From JBEKDJ01 sp050014415 (GTDB lineage Bacteria; Desulfobacterota; BSN033; UBA1163), in contig JBEKDJ010000054.1 of NCBI GenBank assembly GCA_050014415.1, positions 1-20,061 on the forward strand: a stretch of DNA of 20,061 nt. Direction: 5' to 3'. Below are positions 1 to 7,287 of the stretch, piece by piece (position 1 is the stretch's first letter; each line of letters opens with the position of its first letter). Position numbers and translations under genes: made by a program. Under the pieces are notes generated by a model. It made no database searches and was not told the DNA's origin. It was given only the letters and a program-made list of their open reading frames with translations.

Positions 1-593
1 TCAATGAATTGTTGGTGGACATTGTCGATCACGTCTTGAACGATCTTTCTCTCGTCTGGAGTCATCTCTCGGAAGGGGGTTCCGATATCCTTGTGCTCTC
101 CGCTCTTCAACACAACCCCTTTGATTCCAACTTTCTTCAAGAGTTCTTCGATATTGGTGAATTCCATCAAAACGCCGATTGAACCTGTGATCGTCCCGGG
201 ATTGGCCACGATAAGATCTGACGCGCACGCGATGTAATAACCCCCCGACGCGGCAACAGAGCCCATCGACGTGACGACCTTCTTTCCTGATTGTGATTTT
301 AACCTCAATATCTCACGATGGATTTCCTGCGATGGTCCGACTCCACCCCCTGGCGAGTCAATCCGTAAGACGATCGCCTTCACCCCGTCATCTTCCTGGA
401 ATTGACGGATCTGTTCGATGATCCCGGACGAATCAGCGATCACCCCCTTGATCTCCACGACGGCAATCTTGTCTCCGAAGACCAGACGACTCGACTTTCC
501 GGCAGTTCGACCGAAAAGGAAAAGAACCGCAAAAAAGAAGATCAGTAACGTAGCAATCACCCCCAACCCAACCACAATTCTTTTTCTCTTCAT
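1..593 (-). CDS. sppA: Signal peptide peptidase SppA (S49 family), C-terminus cut by window edge
   Basis: Membrane-anchored serine protease that degrades leftover signal peptides. My translation from the ATG at 593 gives 197 residues before the window ends. A basic start (MKRKR) and one hydrophobic segment at about 7-28 anchor it in the inner membrane. The S49 core follows: LRIDSPGGG at 77-84, the nucleophile Ser116 in VAASGGYYIA, and the general-base Lys168 in KSGEHKDIGTP. The Ser-Lys spacing of 52 residues equals that of the short Bacillus-type SppA, so this is the short single-domain form and the missing part should be roughly 90-100 residues. A GGAGG about 6 bases upstream of the ATG supports the start. 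It lies 160 bases downstream of scpA, across a word-repeat gap. Identity is clear; the 3' end is outside the window. Confidence 0.93.
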   Translation of the reverse strand, partial: MKRKRIVVGLGVIATLLIFFFAVLFLFGRTAGKSSRLVFGDKIAVVEIKGVIADSSGIIEQIRQFQEDDGVKAIVLRIDSPGGGVGPSQEIHREILRLKSQSGKKVVTSMGSVAASGGYYIACASDLIVANPGTITGSIGVLMEFTNIEELLKKVGIKGVVLKSGEHKDIGTPFREMTPDERKIVQDVIDNVHQQFI

Positions 594-614
594 AGATCCC
601 TCCAGTTAAGTAAA

Positions 615-752
615 AAATAGAAGTAGGATTCCAGGATTCAAGGGGTCACGGATTCATTATGATCACCTAACCCCTTGGCTTCTTGAATCCTTTTATTAAG
701 TATCTCACTTGAATCCTTGAAGCGTTGATTCCTCGACCCCTTGAATCCTGTC
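615..752. repeat. Intergenic word-repeat gap (CTTGAATCC family)
   Basis: The space between scpA and sppA is built from degenerate copies of the word CTTGAATCC, seen near 682, 710 and 742, and of its complement GGATTCAAG near 632, mixed with GACCCCTTGA-type strings. No ORF or terminator is convincing here. The same word recurs near 5249 (GATTCAAGGAGTC), 11104-11119 (CCCCTCGACCCC) and 14299-14310 (TTGAAGGATTCAAG). It therefore looks like a genome-wide intergenic filler rather than a local element. Confidence 0.6.
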
Positions 753-753
753 C

Positions 754-1497
754 TTAAACAAGCGATAGCCGAATCGTTTCAAAGGGAGCCCTTTGAAAGA
801 TATGGACGCGTTTCCTCTTGACCAGTTCGAGAATGGCCAAAAAAGTGACAACGATCACTCGGCGCGAGGCCTCCTCAGGAAAGAGGAGATGAAAAGCCAG
901 GCTCCGCTGCTCTCTTTGGAGAAGTGAGAGGATTTCCTGAAGCTTCTCTTCGACGCTAAGGCGTTCCAGGATGACTTCATGAAATACCTCTGGTTTCGCC
1001 CTCTCCAACATCTGGCGGAATGTCTCCAGCAGTTCAAAGAGGCTCACTTCGATCCGTTCTCCTTCTGTGGATTCTTCGACATCCGCAGGAGTGGACCGGA
1101 TAAAGACATCCCGATCCAGCATGGGTCTTCTCTCCAGTTCAACTGCTGCCTCCCTATATTGCTGATATTCCAGAAGTCTCCGTACCAGCTCCGCCCTGGG
1201 ATCTTCTCCTTCTTCTTCTTCTTCCGCAGACGACACGGGGAGCAGCATCTTCGATTTGATGTGAAGGAGGGTCGATGCCATGAGAAGATACTCCCCGGCG
1301 ATATCCAAGTTAAGAACCTTCATCAATTTGAGATACTCCAGATACTGCTCCGTGATGAGGGCGATCGGAATGTTGGTGATGTCCAATTCATTCTTGTTGA
1401 TGAGATGGAGCAAGAGGTCAAGAGGACCTTCAAACATCTCTAACCGAACCGTATACGGAGACCGTTCCTCTTCGTATCGACCGTTTTCGACCATCAT
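754..1497 (-). CDS. scpA: Segregation and condensation protein A (kleisin)
   Basis: ScpA is the kleisin subunit that bridges SMC heads, with ScpB, to compact and segregate chromosomes. The N-terminal domain shows the family signature MFEGPLDLLLHLI followed by ELDITNIPIALITEQYLEYL and LLMASTLLHIKSKMLLP. An acidic linker (EEEEEGED) leads to the central region, and the C-terminal winged helix that binds SMC contains VTFLAILELVKRKRV. I place the start at 1497 (MMVENG, 247 aa), because an AAGGA lies 5 bases upstream; an in-frame ATG at 1524 lacks a good ribosome site. The usual partner scpB is not adjacent: sppA follows instead. It lies 79 bases downstream of the DHH-CBS nucleotidyltransferase gene, probably co-transcribed. 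Confidence 0.93.
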   Translation of the reverse strand: MMVENGRYEEERSPYTVRLEMFEGPLDLLLHLINKNELDITNIPIALITEQYLEYLKLMKVLNLDIAGEYLLMASTLLHIKSKMLLPVSSAEEEEEGEDPRAELVRRLLEYQQYREAAVELERRPMLDRDVFIRSTPADVEESTEGERIEVSLFELLETFRQMLERAKPEVFHEVILERLSVEEKLQEILSLLQREQRSLAFHLLFPEEASRRVIVVTFLAILELVKRKRVHIFQRAPFETIRLSLV

Positions 1498-1576
1498 CCC
1501 ATTCCTTGTCCCTTGGATAGGCATTGCAGGCCAGGACTGAAGTCCAGTGGCTGAAGTCTATGGCCGGATGGCTGCA

Positions 1577-4210
1577 TCACTGTTCCTTCGATAGGTATTC
1601 CATCTCGTCTTGAGGACTCACCACCTGCTCATCTAATCGGGCTTTGAGCAAGTCGGCCAGTGCCTTTTTGATCGAAGGGCCGGGCTTGATCCCCATGCGG
1701 ATCAGATCCGATCCTTTCAGGAGCGGCTTCGTATCTTTCAACTGGGTAAAATAAAGGGAGATGTATCGGCGTGTCACCACCTGGGTCGTCTTGGCCATCA
1801 TGAAAATTTTTGTCTCGGTCGAAAGAGGCTCGAGAACCCCATAGATTTCTGACCGCCTCGGTTCATAGTCTCCATTGATCCAAGAGAAGATTTGGAGGAG
1901 GGCTTGATCCGCCCGGCGTCTCCCATCCAGAACCTTCTTAGACATCTTGTCGTTCATCGACAGTCTCTGACAGACCTCTTCAACCTCTTCTTCTTTGAGG
2001 CAATCGATCAGGCCATAAAAACGTATCAGCCAGCGCTCCTCCCGCTCTTCCAGGAAGAGGAGATCGAACCACGAAATGGCATGATGGATCCGTTCGAAAA
2101 GATCTTCCGTCTTCTCATTAAACCTGAGGTGAGGATGGAGAAAACGGAGGAGATCGAAATCCTTCATCCGTTTCAGGGCCGAGATCGAATTATCTTCTTG
2201 GAGAATGAGGAGGAGTTCGGAGAGGACACGACCCCCTGAGAGACGTTCCATAAAACCCATCTTCACCGCATTTCTCATCAGGTTCTGAGTATGTTTTGCA
2301 ATTTGGAACCCCAGTCTCTGTTCGAAACGTATGGCTCGGAAGACTCGCGTTGGATCTTCAACAAAGGAGAGATTATGGAGAACCCGAATCATCTTCTCTT
2401 TGATGTCTTTAACTCCGCCGAAGAAATCGATCAGCTCTCCGAAGGCCTGGGGATTGAGCTGGAGGGCGAGCGTATTGATGGTAAAATCCCTCCGATAGAG
2501 ATCCATCCTGATCGAACCTCTTTCCACAGTGGGAAGGGCGGCAGGCGCATCATAGATCTCCACGCGGGCCGTCGCCACATCGACTTTCAAGCCGTCCGGA
2601 AGAAGCACAATGGCCGTCCCAAATTTCTTATGAGTGCGAATTCGACTCGTGGACCTTTTTTGAAATTTCTCCGCAAATCCGATCCCGTCCCCTTCCACGA
2701 CGATGTCGATATCAAAATTCTCTATCCCCATCATGAGATCTCGGACAAAACCACCCACGGCATAGACGGGAAATCCCAGCTCATCCCCCACGTTGCCGAA
2801 TTCTTTCAAAAGGTTCTGCACTTTTTCGGGGAACTGTGCTTCCATCAATCTGGAGATCACCTTCTTGCGGGCGTAGAGGGGTTGTCCCTCCAAGGCCGAC
2901 GGCTCCTTGATCGATTTCACCATCTCGTCCTTGAGACCACGCATCAAGTCCCCCACGGAAATGGTGCCTTTCAACTGATCTCCTTCGACAACGGGCAGGA
3001 GTCTCTGATTCTGGCCGATAATCAATTCCTGGACTCGAGAGAAAGGGGTATCCGGAGAAACCACGAAGAACTCCGGTGTCATGTATTCTCTCACCGGAGA
3101 CCCTCTTAACCCGTGGTGGATAGCCCGCTCCACCACCTGTTTTGAAATCAAGCCAACCACCTTTCCTTCTTGAAGGACAGGGAGGGCGCTCAGGTGATAG
3201 CGGCTGAATATTCCTCCGGCTTCTTCCAGGCTCTGCTCTGATTCAATCGTCTTGAACGGGTAGACCATGACATCCCGGGCCATCCTCTTCGGCCGAACCA
3301 TCTCTTTCAATGTCGCCACTAATCGTTCCTGGGCCTCTATCAAGGTCATTCCCTTCACCATGGAAGATGCCGCCGTCGGATGTCCGCCCCCTCCGAATTC
3401 GCTGGCGACTTCGGCTACGTTCACCTCTTCGAGGCGGCTCCTTCCGATCAAATAAACCCGATTTTCCATAAGGACAAGCACGAACAGGGCATCCAAATTC
3501 TCTATCTCCATCAGCTTATGCGCCAAGACAGCAATATCCCCGATATAGTGATCCGCCGATGCTTGGGCGATGACCACGTCAACCCCGTGGATATTGTAGC
3601 GGGTGGCCGACTTGATCAAGTCATTGAGCAAGAAGACCTGTTCTGCTGTCAATTCCTTGGTGATCACATTCGAAAGAATGTTGAGATTGGCCCCTTTTCG
3701 GATCAAGTACGCCGCCGCTTTGAAATCCTCCTCTCGAACCGAGGAAAAAGTGAGGTTTCCCGTATCCTCATAGATGCCAAGCATCATCACCGTAGCCTCA
3801 TCCGGCGAGATCTCAATCTCCTTCTCCCTGAGAATCTTGAGCAGGAGTGTGACGTTCGCACCCACCTCAGCAATCACTTCCAAGGAGCCATGGACATCCT
3901 CCGGGGAGGGCGGATGATGATCATAGATGTGGATGTCAACGTCAGGCCTACCCACAATCTCCGCAAATTTACCAATGCGGCTCATCTGGCGCGTGTCAAC
4001 TAAGATCAGCCTCTTGACGGCATGAAGATCGATATTCTTCATCCTTTCCACCTCCAGAGCATAGAGCGTGGAATGGATGAAGAAGTCGCGAACGCTCCTC
4101 TCCTGAGACCCAGGAAAGACCAAGACAGCACCAGGATAGACCTTCTTGGCGGCCAGCATGGAGGCCAAGGAATCAAAGTCCGCATTCGTATGGGTAGTAA
4201 TGACATCCAT
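1577..4210 (-). CDS. DHH-CBS-tRNA nucleotidyltransferase fusion (A-adding/CCA-adding enzyme)
   Basis: An 877-residue multidomain protein. Residues 1-305 are a DHH phosphoesterase module, with HTNADFDS at 7-14, DHH at 97-99 and the DHHA1 motif GGGGH at 273-277. Two CBS domains follow (about 311-365 and 374-428). A class II nucleotidyltransferase head comes next: VGGFVRDLMMG at 485-495, metal ligands Asp500/Asp502 in DIDIV, RRDFTINTLA at 573-582 and DPTRVFRAIRFEQRLGF at 619-635; the C-terminal part binds tRNA. The same architecture is known in Aquifex and deltaproteobacteria, where such proteins add the terminal A of tRNA CCA ends while a second enzyme adds CC. Whether this one adds A, CCA or poly(A) cannot be read from sequence. 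The DHH part resembles NrnA-type oligoribonucleases. The start has only a weak AGG upstream. xerD lies 132 bases upstream. Confidence 0.9.
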   Translation of the reverse strand: MDVITTHTNADFDSLASMLAAKKVYPGAVLVFPGSQERSVRDFFIHSTLYALEVERMKNIDLHAVKRLILVDTRQMSRIGKFAEIVGRPDVDIHIYDHHPPSPEDVHGSLEVIAEVGANVTLLLKILREKEIEISPDEATVMMLGIYEDTGNLTFSSVREEDFKAAAYLIRKGANLNILSNVITKELTAEQVFLLNDLIKSATRYNIHGVDVVIAQASADHYIGDIAVLAHKLMEIENLDALFVLVLMENRVYLIGRSRLEEVNVAEVASEFGGGGHPTAASSMVKGMTLIEAQERLVATLKEMVRPKRMARDVMVYPFKTIESEQSLEEAGGIFSRYHLSALPVLQEGKVVGLISKQVVERAIHHGLRGSPVREYMTPEFFVVSPDTPFSRVQELIIGQNQRLLPVVEGDQLKGTISVGDLMRGLKDEMVKSIKEPSALEGQPLYARKKVISRLMEAQFPEKVQNLLKEFGNVGDELGFPVYAVGGFVRDLMMGIENFDIDIVVEGDGIGFAEKFQKRSTSRIRTHKKFGTAIVLLPDGLKVDVATARVEIYDAPAALPTVERGSIRMDLYRRDFTINTLALQLNPQAFGELIDFFGGVKDIKEKMIRVLHNLSFVEDPTRVFRAIRFEQRLGFQIAKHTQNLMRNAVKMGFMERLSGGRVLSELLLILQEDNSISALKRMKDFDLLRFLHPHLRFNEKTEDLFERIHHAISWFDLLFLEEREERWLIRFYGLIDCLKEEEVEEVCQRLSMNDKMSKKVLDGRRRADQALLQIFSWINGDYEPRRSEIYGVLEPLSTETKIFMMAKTTQVVTRRYISLYFTQLKDTKPLLKGSDLIRMGIKPGPSIKKALADLLKARLDEQVVSPQDEMEYLSKEQ

Positions 4211-4235
4211 AAGGAAACCTGAATGATCACTGCAA

Positions 4236-4257
4236 TTTGCAAAATAGGTATTGCAAA
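4236..4257. promoter_or_regulatory. Dyad TTTGCAA-N8-TTGCAAA upstream of the nucleotidyltransferase gene
   Basis: A perfect 7-bp inverted repeat with an 8-base spacer lies 25-47 bases upstream of the fusion gene's ATG. Its size and position suit a dimeric regulator's operator, or a small hairpin in the leader. There is no matching copy elsewhere in the window, so the function is open. Confidence 0.35.
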
Positions 4258-4289
4258 GTTAGCAATGAATACTTCTTCTTCGAGGATTG

Positions 4290-4326
4290 GGATTCCAATG
4301 CTTATTGCTCATTGCCCATTGATTAT
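4290..4326. repeat. Word repeat ATTGCTCATTGCCCATTG between xerD and the nucleotidyltransferase gene
   Basis: Short degenerate tandem copies of the word ATTGC/ATTGCCC fill the end of the xerD downstream gap. It is a different word from those at 615-752 and 5271-5326 but the same style of intergenic filler. No coding potential or terminator is seen. Confidence 0.45.
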
Positions 4327-4342
4327 TTTGCACTGATTTTTG

Positions 4343-5230
4343 TTAGCCTCGCGGGTGATAGCGTTGATGAATCTTCTTCAATCTCTCCCCTGTCACGTGA
4401 GTATATATCTGAGTAGTGGAAATATCTACATGACCGAGCATCATCTGGACAGAGCGAAGGTCCGCCCCCCTTTCCAAGAGATGGCTTGCGAAGGAGTGAC
4501 GAAGAAGATGAGGAGTAACCCTCTTCCGAAGACCGGCCTTCAGACCGCGGGCCTTAAGATTCTTCCAGAACCGTTGCCGGCTCATTCCTCTCCCTGAACG
4601 AGTGATAAACAGGAAATGACTCTCTTTTCCCTTGGCGAGTCTTTCTCGAACCGTCTGCAAATAGAGATGCACCCACTTCATCGCCTCACTTCCCAGGGGA
4701 ACCATCCTTTCTTTTGAACCTTTTCCATAAATGACGACATACCCGCTCTCCAAGTTAACCTGATTGACCGGGAGTCGAATCAGCTCAGAAACTCTCATCC
4801 CGGTCGCATAGAGCACCTCTAACATCGCCCGGTCTCTGATCCCTAAAGGGGTCCGAAGGTCAGGTTGTTCCAGTAATTGCTCTACCTCCCTCAGCGTCAA
4901 AATCTCCGGTAGGGTCTTCGTCATCTTTGGAGATTCGATCTCCTCAACCGGATTGACCTCCAGGATTTCCTCTTGAATCAAGAATTGGAAGAACGTTCGA
5001 ATCGCTGACAGATCTCTCGCCAGCGTCTTGGCCGAAAGCCCCTTCTTCCTTAGGACAAGGAGAAACGCCCTGATGTCGAATTTCTTGACGTCCCCTATCT
5101 CTTGAATCCCCTTTTTTCTCAAGTGCCCTAAAAATCGATTCAATGCAAGTTGATAACCTTCTATCGTGTTCTTGGAAAGACCCTTTTCTACGACGAGATA
5201 ATGGAGATATTGATCTAAGATCTGATCCAT
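4343..5230 (-). CDS. xerD: Tyrosine recombinase XerD
   Basis: Site-specific recombinase that, with XerC and FtsK, resolves chromosome dimers at dif. From the ATG at 5230 the protein has 295 residues, the usual XerD length. The N-terminal SAM-like core-binding domain spans about 1-85 and the catalytic domain about 105-290. All catalytic residues are visible: Arg146 (TGMRVSEL), Lys170 (YGKGSKER), His241 and Arg244 (HLLRHSFASHLL), His267 (LGHVDISTTQ) and the nucleophile Tyr276 (IYTHV). The ending ERLKKIHQRYHPRG favours XerD over XerC. An in-frame ATG at 5254 exists, but AAAGGAGG directly before the 5230 ATG makes 5230 the real start. It is preceded by a terminator and a repeat-rich gap, so it is probably transcribed independently of dut. 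Confidence 0.94.
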   Translation of the reverse strand: MDQILDQYLHYLVVEKGLSKNTIEGYQLALNRFLGHLRKKGIQEIGDVKKFDIRAFLLVLRKKGLSAKTLARDLSAIRTFFQFLIQEEILEVNPVEEIESPKMTKTLPEILTLREVEQLLEQPDLRTPLGIRDRAMLEVLYATGMRVSELIRLPVNQVNLESGYVVIYGKGSKERMVPLGSEAMKWVHLYLQTVRERLAKGKESHFLFITRSGRGMSRQRFWKNLKARGLKAGLRKRVTPHLLRHSFASHLLERGADLRSVQMMLGHVDISTTQIYTHVTGERLKKIHQRYHPRG

Positions 5231-5270
5231 CCCCCCTCCTTTTAAGAGATTCAAGGAGTCATGGGTTTCA

Positions 5271-5326
5271 TAGATTTCAGATTTTAGATTTGAGATTTCT
5301 CAATCTGCAATCTACAATCTGCAATC
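5271..5326. repeat. Word repeat AATCTGCAATCTACAATCTGCAATC upstream of xerD (described in short words)
   Basis: Degenerate tandem copies of AGATTT on one side and AATCTGC on the other flank the perfect dyad TTGAGA-TT-TCTCAA at 5290-5303. On the minus strand the stretch also offers a possible promoter for xerD: TTGCAG (5305-5310), an 18-base spacer and TAAAAT (5281-5286). The repeat character is plain; the promoter role is a weak inference. Confidence 0.5.
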
Positions 5327-5342
5327 CGCTGGAATCCCCAAC

Positions 5343-5374
5343 AAAAAAGCAGAGGGAAGGGTTGACCTCTGCTT
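5343..5374 (-). terminator. Rho-independent terminator after dut, end of the nusA-infB operon
   Basis: A perfect 9-bp stem AAGCAGAGG/CCTCTGCTT (5347-5355 with 5366-5374), a 10-base loop and, reading the minus strand, a run of six T directly after it. It lies 33 bases past the dut stop codon and separates the long translation operon from xerD. Confidence 0.9.
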
Positions 5375-5406
5375 CAATCGTTGTCCGAAATCGCCTCGGG
5401 CCCTTC

Positions 5407-5874
5407 TCAGACACCTGTATGGCCAAATCCTCCCCCTTGCCTCTCAGTGGGCGGAAGGTCGTCAACCTCTTCCAAAATCGCCCGGAACACCGGGGAGATG
5501 ACCATCTGAGCAATTCTCTCACCATCGCGAATCGCAAAGGGTTCTTTGCCAAGGTTGATCAGGAGAACACCAATCTCGCCGCGGTAATCGGCATCGATCG
5601 TTCCAGGCCCATTGACGATGCCTATCCCTCTCCGAATAGCCAAGCCGCTCCGTGCTCTAATCTGACCCTCAAACCCTTCAGGGATCGCCACCGAAATCCC
5701 GGTGGGGATGATCCTCCTTTCCCCCGGTATCAATGTTGCCTCCTCTTCCAAGGAGGCAAAGAGGTCCATTCCCGACGACCCCTCGGTCATGTATTGAGGC
5801 ATGTGGATGGGGCGATCCTTTCTCAAGCGTTTGATCTGGATTCTAACTGGCCCCATCCTTTGTGTGTCGCTCAC
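5407..5874 (-). CDS. dut: Deoxyuridine 5'-triphosphate nucleotidohydrolase (dUTPase)
   Basis: Hydrolyses dUTP to dUMP and pyrophosphate, keeping uracil out of DNA and feeding dTMP synthesis; the family works as a cytoplasmic trimer. At 155 residues it has the normal length, and all five motifs are present: SSGMDLFA (33-40), RARSGLA (73-79), GTIDADYRG (91-99, with the catalytic Asp), ERIAQMVI (119-126) and the C-terminal lid RQGGGFGHTGV (145-155). The start is GTG, supported by GGAGAG about 6 bases upstream; an in-frame ATG at 5856 has its AAAGG too close. It follows the M16 peptidase gene by 15 bases and is the last gene before a strong terminator. Confidence 0.95.
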   Translation of the reverse strand: MSDTQRMGPVRIQIKRLRKDRPIHMPQYMTEGSSGMDLFASLEEEATLIPGERRIIPTGISVAIPEGFEGQIRARSGLAIRRGIGIVNGPGTIDADYRGEIGVLLINLGKEPFAIRDGERIAQMVISPVFRAILEEVDDLPPTERQGGGFGHTGV

Positions 5875-5889
5875 CCAAGTCTCTCCATC

Positions 5890-7242
5890 TCATTTCGTAG
5901 GCAAGGCGGGGCTTGGAAGATATGTTTCGGTCAACAGGTTCTGGTTGAAGCCGTGCCCATCGACGGGTCCCAAAATGGTCAGACAGAAGGATTGTTCATC
6001 GAAGAAATCGCAGGCCAAACGACGCACCTCCTCTTCCTTTACCTCGTCAATGCCCTTAAGAATCTCCTCCACTCGGAGGCTGAATCCAAAATAGATTTCA
6101 TTCTTTGCAAGCCGGGTCATCAGGCTATCTGAACTCTCGAGACTGAGGAGGAGATTCCCCTTCAACTGCTCTTTGGCGGTCTCGATTTCACCGTTCCTAA
6201 AGGGCTCTGTCTTCAGCTGCTTGAACTCCTTGAGGATGAGTTCGATCACCTCCTGATAGGAGCTCTCGCTTGTTCCGGCATAAACGACGACGAGTCCGGC
6301 ATCGACATAGGCAGGAAGGTAAGAGTAAACAGAATAAGCCAACCCACGATTCTCCCGTATCTCTTGGAAGAGCCTTGAGCTCATTCCGCCCCCAAGAATG
6401 GTGTTCAAAACGTACGAACCGAACCGGAGCGAGTGATTGTATTGAAGCCCTTTCGTGCCCAGGCAGAAATGAACCTGTTCCAACTCCCGCTTGCAGAGAC
6501 TCGTCTTGCAAATCGAATGGGGCTTCGACCTTTCCTTCACCTTTTCCGACTTCGGCATCTGGCCAAAAGCCGTTCCAATGAGGTCAACCACCTCCTGGTG
6601 CCGGAGGTTCCCCGCAGCGCAGATGATAATCCGGTTGGGCTGGTAGCTCTCCTTGAGATATCGATAGATCTCGTCCCGTCTAAAAGACTGAACGAGTTCC
6701 GTGGTTCCGAGAATCGGGAAGCCTAGCGGATGGTCCCCCCAGCAGGCTCGGCTGAAAAGGTCGTGGATACAATCGTCGGGTGTATCCTCCACCATCTTGA
6801 TCTCCTGGAGAATGACCATTCTCTCCTTCTCCACATCTGTTGAATTCATCAGGGAATGTAAGAAGATGTCAGAAAGAAGATCAATGGCTAAAGGCAGATT
6901 CTGATCGATGACCTTGGCATAAAAACAGGTATATTCTCTTCCAGTAAATGCATTCAGAGTCCCCCCCACAGAATCAATCTCCTTGGCGATGTCGAAAGCG
7001 CTCCTCCGTTCCGTCCCCTTGAAGAGAAGGTGTTCGATGAAATGAGAGATGCCATTCTCACTGGGTTGTTCATCTCGAGATCCGGTAACAACCCACACCC
7101 CGATGGAGACCGATTTGAGATAAGGGATCTCTTCAGTAATCACCTTGATGCCATTCTCAAGAACAGTCTTCTGATAACCCGAACCCGCAGTAATCCGCGA
7201 ATGATTCAAAGGATCACGAGATTGTCTACTCTCTCGGCTCAT
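5890..7242 (-). CDS. M16 family zinc peptidase (processing-peptidase-like)
   Basis: A single-chain insulinase/pitrilysin-type metallopeptidase of 450 residues. The inverted zinc motif HFIEH is at 67-71 in SHFIEHLLFKGT, and the third ligand is Glu147 in ILQEIKMVEDTPDD, the usual 75-77 residues further on. The following FNAFTGREYTCFYAKV-like segment (96-111) and the glycine-rich GGGMSSRLFQEIRENRGLAYSVYS segment (described in part) match the active and substrate-binding halves of the family. The same place, between pnp and dut, is taken by MlpA/YmxG-type proteins in many bacteria. I see no signal peptide, so it probably works in the cytoplasm; its substrate is unknown. An AGGGAAGGA lies just before the ATG. 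It starts 45 bases after the pnp stop. Confidence 0.92.
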   Translation of the reverse strand: MSRESRQSRDPLNHSRITAGSGYQKTVLENGIKVITEEIPYLKSVSIGVWVVTGSRDEQPSENGISHFIEHLLFKGTERRSAFDIAKEIDSVGGTLNAFTGREYTCFYAKVIDQNLPLAIDLLSDIFLHSLMNSTDVEKERMVILQEIKMVEDTPDDCIHDLFSRACWGDHPLGFPILGTTELVQSFRRDEIYRYLKESYQPNRIIICAAGNLRHQEVVDLIGTAFGQMPKSEKVKERSKPHSICKTSLCKRELEQVHFCLGTKGLQYNHSLRFGSYVLNTILGGGMSSRLFQEIRENRGLAYSVYSYLPAYVDAGLVVVYAGTSESSYQEVIELILKEFKQLKTEPFRNGEIETAKEQLKGNLLLSLESSDSLMTRLAKNEIYFGFSLRVEEILKGIDEVKEEEVRRLACDFFDEQSFCLTILGPVDGHGFNQNLLTETYLPSPALPTK

Positions 7243-7287
7243 CGTCCTTCCCTGGCTTGCCTCTGCCTTCTGCTTTCTACCATTCTC

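Noticed and set aside
1..228. Arg-rich minus-strand ORF in another frame at the left edge
   Set aside because: The overlapping frame encodes SppA with its catalytic residues, so this is a shadow.
1535..1560. GGACTGAAGTCC and repeated CTGAAGTC as a possible mobile-element end
   Set aside because: Only 12 bases of palindrome and a short direct repeat; no transposase, no matching partner end.
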